Source of the DNA: Nonomuraea solani
Lineage (GTDB): Bacteria > Actinomycetota > Actinomycetes > Streptosporangiales > Streptosporangiaceae
Direction of reading: 5' to 3'
Length of the DNA stretch: 64,000 nucleotides
Assembly: GCF_900108335.1 (NCBI RefSeq)
Contig: NZ_FNVT01000004.1
Coordinates: 496,001-560,000, forward strand
Shown here: piece by piece, positions 24,774 through 34,340 of the stretch
Position numbering within the stretch: the first letter of the stretch is position 1
How the letters are laid out: the number at the start of each line of letters is the position of its first letter
Notes under the pieces: generated by a model
Told to the model about the DNA's origin: nothing
The model's input: the letters and a program-made list of their open reading frames with translations, nothing else
Databases searched by the model: none
Made by a program: the position numbers and the translations under genes

Positions 24774-27700
24774 CCCTCGCCCATCACGACCGGAGACCTG
24801 CTCGACCAGGACACACGCCTCGTCGAGCAGGTCAGAGCCGCGTCGGTCGCCATATTCGGCCCGCACGGCGGCGATCATCCCGGGCGCGGCGCGCTCCGCG
24901 TACGGCTCGATCTGCTCGAAGCTCATGCTGGGCATGGCGCAGTTGTACGCGAACCGCTCGGCCAGCACCAGCAGCCCGATCGCGTCGCGCGGAGCCATGG
25001 CCTCCCGCAGCAGCCCCCAGGCGCCGAGCGCGAAGAGCATCGCGCCGCACAGCGGATAGTCGAGGACGGGGTTCTTCACGGACAGCAGGTCGAAGCCCCG
25101 GACGTCGGAGTACAGCTTCTCCCCGAACCGGACGTCTTCCGGCCCGGCGTAGTACGCGTACGCCGTCAGGGCGACCGACTCCGCCATCATCGTCCACGGC
25201 ATGGACGCCGGGGTCGGCATGCCAGGCAGGCGCAGGTCACGGGCCCGTTCGACGGCCAGGCGATATTCCGCGAGCGCGGTGGCCGTCTCGCCACGGGCGA
25301 GGGCGACCTCGGCCGCGCACAACGAGACCATCGCCACTCCGCCGAGCACCGCCTCGGTGTCCTTGATCCGCCTGATTTCGGCGAGCTCGGCCTCCGCGGT
25401 GTCGAGATCACCGTCGGCGAGCGCGGAGGTCAGGAGCACCGCGCGGAGCTGGATCTCGTCGTCGGTGGCGCCGATCCGGCTGAGCACCGGGATGGCGGCC
25501 CGCGCGTGGACGACCGCCCGCCGGCGATCGCCGAGCTGCATGACCAGTTGGGCCAGCTCGACACGCATGATCGCGATGGACCACGGCCCTTCCTCGCCAC
25601 TGAGCATCGTCAAAGTCCGCTCGGCGGCCTCGATCGCCCCGGCGACGTCTCCCGCGTTCTCCAGCGCGTGGGCGCTCATCTGCGTAGCCGCCAAGGCCAC
25701 GTCACGGTCGGAGCTCCGGCTCAGCTCCGCCAGCACGCGGGCCAGGTCGGCGCCGACGAACTCGCTGGACGCCAGCGCCACCGTGGCGATCGCCGCCACG
25801 CGGGGATCGGTGGCGTCGCTGGTGGGCAGCCTGCGGAGGAGGTCGTGCACCGGCCCGCCACCGGCGTCGGTCACGACCATGGTGTTCATGAGTGTGATCA
25901 ACATGGCGGCCCTGGTCATCTCGACGAGATGCGGCGGCGGCATCCAGCCGGTGATCACCTGCGTGAGCGCGCGCTGGTGCATGAAGACCCGGGAGTGATC
26001 GCCGCGAATCGACCACAGCGCGCCGATGCCGGCCAGCAACTGGACCGTCGTCACGGGATCGTGTCGGCCCAGAGCCTGCCGGAGCAGATCGGCGAGGTTG
26101 CTCTCCTCTGCGTGCAACGCGTCGGCCGCCGCGAACTGCGCCGGGCTGAACAGCTCGGAGGCGTACCGGAGGGCGTAGGCCGTCGCCCACGCCCGCTGCG
26201 CCTCCTGGGCGGGCTCCTCCTCGCCGGCCTCCTTCAGCCGCATCCGCCCGAACTCCCTGACGGTCTCCAGCATGCGGTAGCGGAAGCCGTGCGTCGTCTC
26301 GCGGACGCTCAGCATCGACTGCTCGGTCAGCGCGTCGACGGTGCGCAGGGCGTCCGGGCCGACTACGTCCTCGGCCGCGGCCAGCGTGAACCCGTCGCCG
26401 AACAGCGACAACCACCGCAACGCCCGCCGCTGCGGCTCGTCCAGCAGGTTCCACGACCAGTCGATGACCGCGAGCAACGTCTGGTGCCGGTCGGGAGCCG
26501 TACGATTGCCACCGCGCAGCAGCACGAACCGGTCAGCCAGGCGCCGCGCGATCTCCTCCACCGACATCATCCGTACCTTCGCCGCGGCCAGCTCGATCGC
26601 CAGCGGCAGCCCGTCGAGGCGGGCGACGACCTCCTCGACCAGCCCTTCGTCGATCCGCACCCCCGGGCGGGCGGCCGTGGCCCGCTGCCGGAACAACTCC
26701 ACCGCGTCGCCCGCCGGCAGCTCGCCGAGCGAGTAGACGCGTTCGGCGGGGATCGACAAGGGCGCGCGCGAGGTGGTGAGCACCCGCAGGTCGCGGGTGG
26801 TCACGGTCAGGAACGCCACCAGGTCGGCGACGGCCTCGATCACGTGCTCGCAGTTGTCCAGGATGAGCAGCGCCGGGGCCTGGTCGAGGTGCTGCGCGAT
26901 CCGGGCGCGTACGTCGGCGCGCTGGTCAGCCGTCAGCGTACGCCGCCCGCTGACCGAATCGCGCACCCCGAGCGCCGACCCCACCTCCCCCACCACGCCC
27001 TCCGGCGACGAGACACCGACGAGCTCGACGAAGTGCGCGACGGGCTGCGTGGCGTTCCTGCCGACGACATGAGCCAGCCGCGTCTTACCCAGCCCACCAG
27101 GGCCGATGATGGAAACCACCCGGTTCGTCTGCAACAGGGCGTGCACCGCGCGAATGTCACCGTCGCGCCCGAGCAACGAGGACCCGTCGAACAGGATCCC
27201 CTCACGCACCGGCCGATCCGCCACGAGCAGCTCGGCGTACACACGGGCCAGCTCAGGCCCCGGTTCGGTGCCGAGCCGCTCGACCAGATTCTCGCGATAC
27301 CGCGCGTACCGCTCCAGAGCGGCGGCCGCACCGCGCACGGCGGCCTCGCTGCGCAGCAGGCAGGCCAGCAGTTCCTCGTCGTACGGCCGCTCGGCCGCGA
27401 CCGCCTCCAGCAGCGGCAGCGCGCCTTCGTGAGCACCACTCCGGCCACGCGCGATCGCCGCCACCCGCCGCGCCTCGGCCACCCACTTCGCCGCCGCACC
27501 CCGCAACTCGGCGACCGCCCCCGTGGCCCCGTCCGACCCGCCACCCATTCCCTCTTCGGCCGGGCCACCCACGAGCCCCATGCCCTCTCCGGCCGGGCCG
27601 CCTACGAGCGCCATGCCCTCTTCAGCCCGCCGACGCGCGAGCGTCATGTCGTCCGCACCCAGCGCGGTCTGCGCCTCCTCCACCAGTTTCGCCAGCAGCA

Positions 27701-27983
27701 GGGCGTCCACCTGGTCGGCGGGCAGGCCCAGCCGGTAGCCACGCGGCATCCGCACCACGGCCTCGGCACCGGTCGCCGCCCTGGTCCGCGACACGACCAC
27801 CTGCAGCGCCTTCGTCGGATTGGCCGGCGCCTCGTCGGGCCACAGCTCCTCGACCAGGCGCTCGTCGCTCACCCCGGTACGGCCGTGGAGGGCGAGCACG
27901 GCCAGCAGGGTCTGCGCGCGATCACCGACCACGCGCACGCCCTGCCAGCGGACGCCGTCGAGCAGTATCAGTGTGGGAGACAC
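24633..27983 (-). CDS. AfsR/SARP-type STAND regulator (BTAD - NB-ARC - TPR)
   Basis: An 1116-residue regulator: N-terminal OmpR-like and BTAD domains (about residues 1-260), NB-ARC ATPase (P-loop IIGPGGLGKTRLA near 288-300; ALLILDNCEHV; GLPLAIELAA), winged helix, and C-terminal TPR-like helices. An insertion in BTAD (about 118-150) consists of the repeat GMxLVGGPAxE. The last 47 residues, starting after LLDEACVLVEQ, are encoded antisense to the exporter permease and look unlike the rest, suggesting loss of an original stop codon. It probably controls the adjacent DrrAB-type exporter and other genes. Confidence 0.9.
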   Translation of the reverse strand: MSPTLILLDGVRWQGVRVVGDRAQTLLAVLALHGRTGVSDERLVEELWPDEAPANPTKALQVVVSRTRAATGAEAVVRMPRGYRLGLPADQVDALLLAKLVEEAQTALGADDMTLARRRAEEGMALVGGPAGEGMGLVGGPAEEGMGGGSDGATGAVAELRGAAAKWVAEARRVAAIARGRSGAHEGALPLLEAVAAERPYDEELLACLLRSEAAVRGAAAALERYARYRENLVERLGTEPGPELARVYAELLVADRPVREGILFDGSSLLGRDGDIRAVHALLQTNRVVSIIGPGGLGKTRLAHVVGRNATQPVAHFVELVGVSSPEGVVGEVGSALGVRDSVSGRRTLTADQRADVRARIAQHLDQAPALLILDNCEHVIEAVADLVAFLTVTTRDLRVLTTSRAPLSIPAERVYSLGELPAGDAVELFRQRATAARPGVRIDEGLVEEVVARLDGLPLAIELAAAKVRMMSVEEIARRLADRFVLLRGGNRTAPDRHQTLLAVIDWSWNLLDEPQRRALRWLSLFGDGFTLAAAEDVVGPDALRTVDALTEQSMLSVRETTHGFRYRMLETVREFGRMRLKEAGEEEPAQEAQRAWATAYALRYASELFSPAQFAAADALHAEESNLADLLRQALGRHDPVTTVQLLAGIGALWSIRGDHSRVFMHQRALTQVITGWMPPPHLVEMTRAAMLITLMNTMVVTDAGGGPVHDLLRRLPTSDATDPRVAAIATVALASSEFVGADLARVLAELSRSSDRDVALAATQMSAHALENAGDVAGAIEAAERTLTMLSGEEGPWSIAIMRVELAQLVMQLGDRRRAVVHARAAIPVLSRIGATDDEIQLRAVLLTSALADGDLDTAEAELAEIRRIKDTEAVLGGVAMVSLCAAEVALARGETATALAEYRLAVERARDLRLPGMPTPASMPWTMMAESVALTAYAYYAGPEDVRFGEKLYSDVRGFDLLSVKNPVLDYPLCGAMLFALGAWGLLREAMAPRDAIGLLVLAERFAYNCAMPSMSFEQIEPYAERAAPGMIAAVRAEYGDRRGSDLLDEACVLVEQVSGRDGRGSHVPLVAAYRQRGEDRDDDHARQERPGHLPADDGTVGEVAGGCDQM

Positions 27984-28173
27984 GGTCTCAGCTTACGGAG
28001 GAGTCGCGAGCATCTCGATGTTCGTGCTTCAACGAGGGAGCCGCTCCAACGCGCTCACGAGCTCGTCGGGGAATTCTCGGTCAGATCGAAGCCGTCCGGT
28101 TGTTCGCTCAGCTGTACGGCGTCGCCGGACGGGTTTCACCGGTAGCCGATGGTTCGCCATCTGGCAGGCCCGG
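27984..28173. other. Spacer between PBP and AfsR-type regulator
   Basis: 190 nt separating two minus-strand genes. No gene, hairpin terminator or repeat could be supported; it should hold the promoter of the AfsR-type regulator. Confidence 0.4.
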
Positions 28174-30714
28174 CTATCCGGTTCCGTCGCCGACGGGCTG
28201 GGTGTCGTCGGCGATGACGGTGTCGCCGGGGTCGCTCGGGTCGCCGCTGTCGTCCGGCGTCGTCTCATCTCCGGCGTCCGGGCTGCCACAGGTGGGGTCG
28301 GTGGAGCACAACGGGTCGTCGTCGCCCTCGGACGGGTCCTGCGTCGGCTTGGGCGTCGGCTTCCGCACCAGGTCGTGCGTCTGGCCGCCGAACGCGGGCG
28401 CCGGGAACGGCTCGACCGCCTTGTCGGCCATCGCGATCGTCATGAAGTCACGCCAGATCTTGGTGGGCGTACCGGCGCCCTGGATGTTCCCGAGCGAGAC
28501 CTCCTTCTTCAAGGCATAGCCGTTGGCGTCCTTGATGACCTTCTTGGTCTTCGGGTTGATCTGCGGGACCTCCTTGTACATCCCGACCGCCGTCGAGAGC
28601 TGCGGGGTGTAGCCGACGAACCAGGCCTCCTTGTTCTCGTTGTTGGTGCCGGTCTTGCCGGCGATCGGCCGGCCGCCGGGCAGCGAGGTGCCTCTGGCGG
28701 TGCCGTACTTGACCACCTGCTGCATCGCGTACGTGACGTCGGCGGCGGTATCGGCAGTGATGACCGTCTTGGGCGGGACGGCATCCTTCATGATGGTCTT
28801 CCCCTTGGACGTCTTGACCAGGAGGATCACGTGCGCGTCGTGGTGGACGCCGCCGTTGGCGAAGATGCCGTACCCGGCGGCCTGCTCGACCGGCGTGACC
28901 AGGCCGGCACCGATGGACATGCCGTACGCGTGGTCCTTGATCGCCTGTTCCAGGTCGTTCTTGTCGATCCCGGCGCCCTCGGCGATCCGCTCCACTTCCT
29001 TCAGACCGACCTCCTGCGCCATCGTGGCGAAGGCCGTGTTCACGGACTCGGCGGTGGCCCGGTCGATCTGTACGGCCGCGCCCACGTCGTGCGAGTTGCC
29101 GATCGGCTTGGTGCCCGGCAGCGTGACCGGTCCCTTGCCGGACACGTAGCTCTTGAGGCTGTAGCCGTTCTCGAGCCAGGCGGCCAGCACGTACGGCTTG
29201 AACGCCGAAGCGGCCTGCTTGTTGGCGTCGAAGGCGTTGTTGGTGAAGCTCTTCAGGTAGTCGTGGCCGCTGTAGAACGCGATCACCTGGCCGTTGCGCG
29301 GGTCAACGGCGGCCATGTTCGCCTGGATGCGCTTGTCGTTGACGACGGCGAGGTTGCCCTCCACCGCCTTCTTCGCGGCCAGCATCAGCTTCTTGTCGAA
29401 CGTCGTGGTGACCCGGTAGCCCTCGCTGCGCAGGCTTTGCCTGGAGATCCCCCGCTTCTCCAGCTCACGCTGGACGATGTCCACCATGTAGCCGTTGATG
29501 CCTTTGAGGGTCTCCTTCTTGTCCATCCGGGCGAGCTTGGGGAACTTCGCCGTTTTGGGCAGTGACCCGTACTTCGCCGGGTCGACGATCGCCATGCCGT
29601 TGATGACATAGTCGAACCGCTCCCGGGTCGGTGCCCAGTTCTTCTTCGACTCCGCCAGGTCGAACGCGTCGGGGATCTGGATCCGGCCCGCCAGGTACGC
29701 GCCCTGGGCGGGGGTCAGCTCGTCCACGTCCCTGTCGAAGTAGGCCTGAGCCGCCGCCTGGATCCCGTCCGCGCCCCGGCCGAAATAGATGGTGTTGAGA
29801 TAGTTGGCCAGGATCTGATCCTTCGACATCTCCTTACCGGCACGGATCGCCACGAAGATCTCCTTGACCTTCCGCTGAAGCGTCCGCTCCTGGCTGAGGC
29901 CGTCGTAGTAGCCCCGCGCCATCTCCTGCGTGATCGTCGACCCGCCCTGGACCTGCCGGCCGGTCGCCGTACTCCACACCGCCCGCATGATGCCCGACAC
30001 CGAGATGCCCGGATCAGTGCGGAACGTGCGATTCTCGGCGGCGATGAAAGCATCCTGAACATGTCGCGGGATCCTGGAGATCGGGACGATCTCACGCTTG
30101 GTGCCGAGCCGCGCGATCTCGGTCTTGCCGTCCCGGTAATAGATGATGCTGCCCTGCTCGACGGCCTGCCGCTGGGTCTGCAGGGGTAGCGGGGTGTAGG
30201 CGTACGCCACCATGATCATGCCAAAGAGACCCGCCGCCAGCACCGTGACGCCGACGACCACGATCTTCCAACTGGGAACAAAACGCTTCCAGCCGGTACG
30301 ACGAGGCCGGCCATCTCCCTCATCGGACCGCCCACGCCCGCCACCGGGCCCATCACCGCCCGGTCCACCCATCCCTCCGCGACCGCCTTGGCCGCCTTGA
30401 CCACCTTGCCCTCGGTCGCCGGAGCGCCGCGACCTGGCGCGTCCTCCCGCACCTTCTACGCTTCTCCGCCGACTAGGACGTGGCTGCGAACTCTGGGCAC
30501 CCTCGAAAGACGCGGCACGATGCCGCCCACCCTCCGGCCCTAAAGGGCTCGGCTGAACTCGCGCCGACCGGTCGGCCGCCGGGTTCTCATCGTGGCTGGG
30601 CGTACTTCTCTGGGACGAGCGATGCCGCCTCCCCGACCGAGCCGACGCGCCAGACCTCCCCTCGGCGTCGTAGGGGCGGCCGGTCGGCTCTGGATCATGG
30701 CTGCTGTTACTCAC
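28174..30714 (-). CDS. Bifunctional class A penicillin-binding protein
   Basis: An 846-residue peptidoglycan synthase. A 140-residue Ser/Arg/Gly-rich cytoplasmic tail precedes one TM (about 151-173). The GT51 transglycosylase has catalytic Glu in AAENRTF and GGSTITQEMARGYY; the transpeptidase has SAFK (SxxK), SVN (SxN) and AGKTGT (KTG). An acidic Pro/Asp/Thr tail follows with TCGS and CSTDPTC cysteines. GTG start at 30714 has AAGGA just upstream. Ends 190 nt before the regulator gene. Confidence 0.93.
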   Translation of the reverse strand: MSNSSHDPEPTGRPYDAEGRSGASARSGRRHRSSQRSTPSHDENPAADRSARVQPSPLGPEGGRHRAASFEGAQSSQPRPSRRRSVEGAGGRARSRRSGDRGQGGQGGQGGRGGMGGPGGDGPGGGRGRSDEGDGRPRRTGWKRFVPSWKIVVVGVTVLAAGLFGMIMVAYAYTPLPLQTQRQAVEQGSIIYYRDGKTEIARLGTKREIVPISRIPRHVQDAFIAAENRTFRTDPGISVSGIMRAVWSTATGRQVQGGSTITQEMARGYYDGLSQERTLQRKVKEIFVAIRAGKEMSKDQILANYLNTIYFGRGADGIQAAAQAYFDRDVDELTPAQGAYLAGRIQIPDAFDLAESKKNWAPTRERFDYVINGMAIVDPAKYGSLPKTAKFPKLARMDKKETLKGINGYMVDIVQRELEKRGISRQSLRSEGYRVTTTFDKKLMLAAKKAVEGNLAVVNDKRIQANMAAVDPRNGQVIAFYSGHDYLKSFTNNAFDANKQAASAFKPYVLAAWLENGYSLKSYVSGKGPVTLPGTKPIGNSHDVGAAVQIDRATAESVNTAFATMAQEVGLKEVERIAEGAGIDKNDLEQAIKDHAYGMSIGAGLVTPVEQAAGYGIFANGGVHHDAHVILLVKTSKGKTIMKDAVPPKTVITADTAADVTYAMQQVVKYGTARGTSLPGGRPIAGKTGTNNENKEAWFVGYTPQLSTAVGMYKEVPQINPKTKKVIKDANGYALKKEVSLGNIQGAGTPTKIWRDFMTIAMADKAVEPFPAPAFGGQTHDLVRKPTPKPTQDPSEGDDDPLCSTDPTCGSPDAGDETTPDDSGDPSDPGDTVIADDTQPVGDGTG

Positions 30715-31027
30715 GGGTCCTTGTTCACTCGTCCGGCAACATGGTCTACGACGTCATCGACAGACATAGAGCGCACCCCGCCGACGCTGGGGCTCGTCCG
30801 CCATGACATGTCAACGCGTAGTCCTTGCGCTATGGCGATCATGGCTCCGACCTGGGCTCATCGACTCGCCCAGCGGGCCGCAACTCTGCCGTGGCCGGGC
30901 ACGCAGGTGGTACGCGTGTGACGATTCCTTGAGGATCATCACCAACACCTCCACCCCCTAACGGTTAGCCAATAGATAGCGGTTAGCCAGAAGAGGTGTC
31001 AAACACCGCACGTCAGGCGACCAAACG
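30715..31027. other. Gene-free left flank of the island; paired 10-mers
   Basis: No coding sequence supported. Two copies of CGGTTAGCCA (30962-30971 and 30980-30989, 18-bp period) sit in an A/T-richer patch and resemble protein-binding direct repeats. The PBP promoter should lie at the left edge. Confidence 0.4.
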
Positions 31028-31031
31028 ACCT

Positions 31032-31145
31032 CTCCGCCGCCAGCGCCAAGCCGTCTCCCGCGCCGAGTTCACCGCCGCGTCCCGTGACATGCCCCGACTG
31101 GGCGACCGTAGATATCGGGAAGACATGAACCGCCATGAGTCGTGA
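31032..31145 (+). pseudogene. Remnant of a Phd/YefM antitoxin gene
   Basis: In frame, 31032-31145 reads LRRRQRQAVSRAEF, then SRDMPRLGDRRYREDMNRHES and a stop. This matches residues 51-88 of the intact antitoxin at 40655 (LRRRRRAVSRAEF...MPRLDDRKYREDMDRH). The 5' half is missing and the toxin is absent. It marks an older, decayed TA insertion. Confidence 0.8.
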
Positions 31146-31182
31146 TCAACGTGTGTAAATCACGAGACGGCCGAACCAGATG

Positions 31183-31262
31183 CTTGTGGCGTGGATATCT
31201 CCAACGCGAGTAGATCGACTGATGGAGCCGACCGCCAAGAGCAGTGGCGTACCGGGCGAGAG
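31183..31262 (-). pseudogene. Remnant of the XRE (HigA-like) antitoxin gene
   Basis: On the minus strand 31209-31262 encodes LARYATALGGRLHQSIY, identical to the C-terminal part of the intact antitoxin at 41759-42076; the last ten codons follow with a small frameshifting deletion. Everything upstream in the gene is lost. Nucleotide identity over about 54 bp is near complete, so the break is fairly recent. Confidence 0.85.
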
Positions 31263-31280
31263 GACCTTCTCACCGCTGGT

Positions 31281-32516
31281 TCACAGCGTCACAGACATGC
31301 GCCGTGCCAACGCCCGCAACCCCGACAGGTTGCTGTGCGGGTCACGGTGCAGCAAGTCCTCGATGACCCGGCGTGGTCCCGCCCGCCTCATCTCCGTGGG
31401 GGCGATCTTCTCGGCTATGAGCAGGGCACGGACAGCGCGGTCCGTCTTCCCCCACAGCGTGTACGCCTCGGCGATGCCCGTGAAATAGCTGGCCCGCCGC
31501 TCCACGGTCGGGATCTCCTCGGGGACGATGCGCCGCGCGTGGTCGATGGCCGTGCCCGCGTCCCCCAGAATGATGGACACGCCGATCCGGTACGTGACCA
31601 CGTGGCCGGCGGACAACACCAGCTTGGGTGAGCGATGGGATGCCTCGTCCGCTTCGCCGAGCATGCTGAGGGCGGTGTGCCGATCCTCAAGCCGGGCCGC
31701 GGCGATGGCCCCGGTGGACATGAGCGTGCCGTACGCGCCCCATGCCGAAGGACTTGCTTTCGGCAGCGCGGGACGCAGGATGTCCGCCGCCTTCGCGGTG
31801 AGGTCGCGTGCCTTGCCGTAGCCGGCGGCCCGGTGGAAGAGACTCACCATGTCGCGGCGAGCTTCCGCGATCGCACGAAGATCACCGCTCGCTCGAGCTG
31901 CCTGCTCGGCCTGGTGGGCGGCCACCCATGCGTACGGCGGTGCGGACAGCTTGATGAGCGTCCGGGCCGCGAGATGGTAGACCTGTGCGGCGAGCGCGAT
32001 CCCGGCCGGGTCGGTGGCGGCGCGGGCAACAGGTACGAGGTCGGCGAGATCGTCCGCCAGGCCGGCGTAACGAGCCGCGGTGAAGTCCCTTCGCGCTCGA
32101 GTCACGGCACGTCCGAACGCCGGCAGGGATATGTCCTCCGCCTTGGTGGGCGAGTCGGGAACGAGAGCGTCCCGAAGCCGCGCGACCGCGTCAACGTGCG
32201 GGTTGGGCTCTGCCAGCCCCGGCACTACCACTGCGGTGCTCGCGCTCTTGAGGAACGTGCGCCTTTTCGTTGCCTCACCTCCTGCGCTTGGCCCAAGCAT
32301 AGGCTCGGGACCGAACTCCATCACCCAAGCCCCGACGAGCTTTCCATCGGCGCCCAAGGTGTCGTCGGCGAGCTCGGCGAGCAGCCTCTCCGGTTTGCGT
32401 TGCCGTCGTTCAACCCGGCTGAGGTAGCCCTTGGAGTAGTGCGTTGCCTGCGCGAGCCCCGACAGAGACACCTTGCGCCGTTCGCGCCAGTGTCGCAGTT
32501 GTTCACCGAAGCCCAC
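31281..32516 (-). CDS. XRE-family regulator with TPR-like C-terminal region
   Basis: A 411-residue cytoplasmic regulator. HTH_XRE occupies residues about 3-50 (FGEQLRHWRERRKVSLSGLAQATHYSKGYLSRVERRQRKP), then a linker with RRTFLKSAS, and helices typical of the large XRE/TPR regulators of Streptosporangiaceae and Streptomyces. GTG at 32516 is chosen because GAAGAGG lies 5 nt upstream; the frame continues to 32555. It is divergent from a two-gene operon (32726, 33058) of small proteins, a likely partner/target arrangement. Confidence 0.85.
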   Translation of the reverse strand: MGFGEQLRHWRERRKVSLSGLAQATHYSKGYLSRVERRQRKPERLLAELADDTLGADGKLVGAWVMEFGPEPMLGPSAGGEATKRRTFLKSASTAVVVPGLAEPNPHVDAVARLRDALVPDSPTKAEDISLPAFGRAVTRARRDFTAARYAGLADDLADLVPVARAATDPAGIALAAQVYHLAARTLIKLSAPPYAWVAAHQAEQAARASGDLRAIAEARRDMVSLFHRAAGYGKARDLTAKAADILRPALPKASPSAWGAYGTLMSTGAIAAARLEDRHTALSMLGEADEASHRSPKLVLSAGHVVTYRIGVSIILGDAGTAIDHARRIVPEEIPTVERRASYFTGIAEAYTLWGKTDRAVRALLIAEKIAPTEMRRAGPRRVIEDLLHRDPHSNLSGLRALARRMSVTL

Positions 32517-32725
32517 GGTTGCCTCTTCCCGTTGCCTGTTGCCCCGTCCAGGCAACGCATCGTGTGACGCGGGTCACCGGAACATGCTTCACGGTAGCCG
32601 CCCAACCGCAGCCAGCGACAGGTGACCGTACGGTCTTCGGAGGTGTAGCCCGTGGAACATCGATGTGCTTCTCGGCATAGATCACAAATCGCCCCACGCA
32701 CTTCGGGCTTTGGACGGTGATCGGC

Positions 32726-33055
32726 ATGGACCTGACCGATGCCGAGCTGGACGCGCTCCTCGAAACGGCCCACCACGACCTGCTCCGAGTGGTGTCGCAA
32801 ACGGGAGATGCCGAGGACTGGACACTCCATCAGCTCTCCGTCCTGTGCACCACGTACCCGCTGTGGTGGATCCAGCGCGGGTCCGACGCGACGGGACAGA
32901 TGTGGTGGGCGGCCCGCCTCCGCTACGAGGTCAGCCCGGCCATGGCGGCGACCGGAGTCTCGCAGGAGGTCAAGGAGGCGGACGCCATCGCCCTCGCGGC
33001 CGTGCTCGCCTGGCAGACCTACCTGTTCAACTGCTGGCGGGCCCGCACTGGCTAG
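32726..33055 (+). CDS. Small conserved protein paired with the XRE regulator
   Basis: A 109-residue acidic helical protein (MDLTDAELDALLETAHHDLLRVVSQ...) with a Trp-rich middle (YPLWWIQRGSD, MWWAARLRYEV). No domain recognised. ATG at 32726 is favoured; a GTG three codons upstream (32717) is possible. Two nt separate its stop from the next gene, so the two are an operon divergent from the XRE regulator. Confidence 0.6.
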   Translation: MDLTDAELDALLETAHHDLLRVVSQTGDAEDWTLHQLSVLCTTYPLWWIQRGSDATGQMWWAARLRYEVSPAMAATGVSQEVKEADAIALAAVLAWQTYLFNCWRARTG

Positions 33056-33057
33056 CC

Positions 33058-33447
33058 ATGGAACTCCCCTGGCGCGCCTCTCCGCCCGAACCCCGAGCAG
33101 GCGCGCCAGCAATCCCCATCATTCCTGTCATCGCGCCGCCGGAAGTGATCACCGTGTACATCTGGGAATCGCACAGCCCGCAAAGGCTGCGACACGTCAA
33201 GGAAGCCTCCTGCTGTGAGGCGTACATCCTGTGCTCCGAGGGCGCCCAGTACTACGTTCTGCGCCGTACCGACTTCGCCAGGTTCGAGGAGACAGCCCGA
33301 GGCACCTACGAGCACGCCGCCGCAGTTTGGCTCAACCTCGCCGAGCGGCACAAGCAACAGGCTCACCGGGCGGGCGTCCGACACGCAAAGCCATCACCCG
33401 GCCCGATCATCTCCGGCGCCGGAGTCGACCGCGTCCCGATGGAATGA
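33058..33447 (+). CDS. Small conserved protein, second gene of the XRE-linked operon
   Basis: A 129-residue protein with a Pro-rich N-terminus and a compact central part (VYIWESHSPQRLRHVKEASCCEAYILCSEGAQYYVLRRTDFARFEETARGTYEHAAAVWLNLAERH). The CC pair and YYVL strand suggest a small alpha/beta fold, but no family name is recognised. It follows the preceding gene by 2 nt. The downstream gap (33448-33635) holds nothing supportable. Confidence 0.58.
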   Translation: MELPWRASPPEPRAGAPAIPIIPVIAPPEVITVYIWESHSPQRLRHVKEASCCEAYILCSEGAQYYVLRRTDFARFEETARGTYEHAAAVWLNLAERHKQQAHRAGVRHAKPSPGPIISGAGVDRVPME

Positions 33448-33635
33448 AAATTTCACCCGTCGCGCTGGCATTACGGCTCTGCGGGTCCAATCTCCGACCT
33501 GGCGACACGCCTCGCCTATTCTCGCGCGAGCCGCCCTGCCACAAGTTAACGCCGGGCCGAATCAGTGACTCTCCATCGTCTCTCTGGACGCCTGAAGGCC
33601 CCGACAATAGTCTCCGTGCGCGCTCCGCCGACATC

Positions 33636-34142
33636 ATGAAAGAGATGAGGTTGGAATTGACACGTTCCAAAGCGCGTCGTGCGGCCGGCTCTGTCGCCAT
33701 CGTCATCGCAACGCTCGCGGCGATCCTGATGCCCGTCACCCCCGCGCACGCCACCTACGGTCCAGACCTGCCCGTGTCCCTCACGGTGAACTCGAACGCC
33801 GGCCCGTCAATCATGCTCGCCCAGCTCACCGGCACGCTGGCGTTCGACGACGGGAACACAAAGTTCAGGTACGCGCTCCGGCTGTGCTGGGGAAGCGGGT
33901 CCTACCCCATGCCGAACTTCTACGTCTCCGTCAATGGCAGCACCGTCTTCTATCCGGGCCAGACGGGCACGGCACCTGCTCCCTCCGGCTGCCAGTTGCA
34001 CCTATTCCTCTACAACGGTGAATACACCCACTCCACGACCATCACGAACATCACCTTGTACGTGACGGGCGGCTGGTTCTATCCAGGCAACACCTACAAC
34101 AGCCGCACCAGATCCGTCACCTACGACAACCCTTATAACTGA
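33636..34142 (+). CDS. Secreted hypothetical protein
   Basis: A 168-residue protein with a Sec signal peptide: basic start (MKEMRLELTRSKARR), hydrophobic core (about residues 17-30) and an AHA-T cleavage site near residue 35. The mature part is strand-rich (LPVSLTVNSNAGPS, TLAFDDGNTKFRYALRLCWG, NFYVSVNGSTVFYPG, ITNITLYVTGGWF) with two Cys, predicting a small beta-sandwich stabilised by one disulfide. A second ATG at 33645 is possible. No family recognised; base composition is less GC-rich than housekeeping neighbours. Confidence 0.68.
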   Translation: MKEMRLELTRSKARRAAGSVAIVIATLAAILMPVTPAHATYGPDLPVSLTVNSNAGPSIMLAQLTGTLAFDDGNTKFRYALRLCWGSGSYPMPNFYVSVNGSTVFYPGQTGTAPAPSGCQLHLFLYNGEYTHSTTITNITLYVTGGWFYPGNTYNSRTRSVTYDNPYN

Positions 34143-34340
34143 GCTGTCCGAACACCGCCGTCCGGCGTACGCAAGTGTGACACCGCCCGCACAGGTCAGG
34201 CGCCTCTTTTACGCTGGACCACTTCGTGACAGGCACCGTGCAGCCTGTCACACAGGCGATGAGTCTCTACTACGGCACTGCAGCAAGGTCATCCACGTCA
34301 GCCCTCATAAGAACGTTCGAGCGGAGCGAATGCCTATGCG
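34143..34340. other. Gene-free stretch before repeat copy B
   Basis: No gene supported. The segment between the secreted protein and the repeat has mixed composition and no clear dyad or terminator. Confidence 0.35.

Noticed and set aside
25506..28145. 879-codon plus-strand frame opposite the AfsR-type regulator
   Set aside because: Shadow frame, Arg/His/Gln-rich and without motifs.
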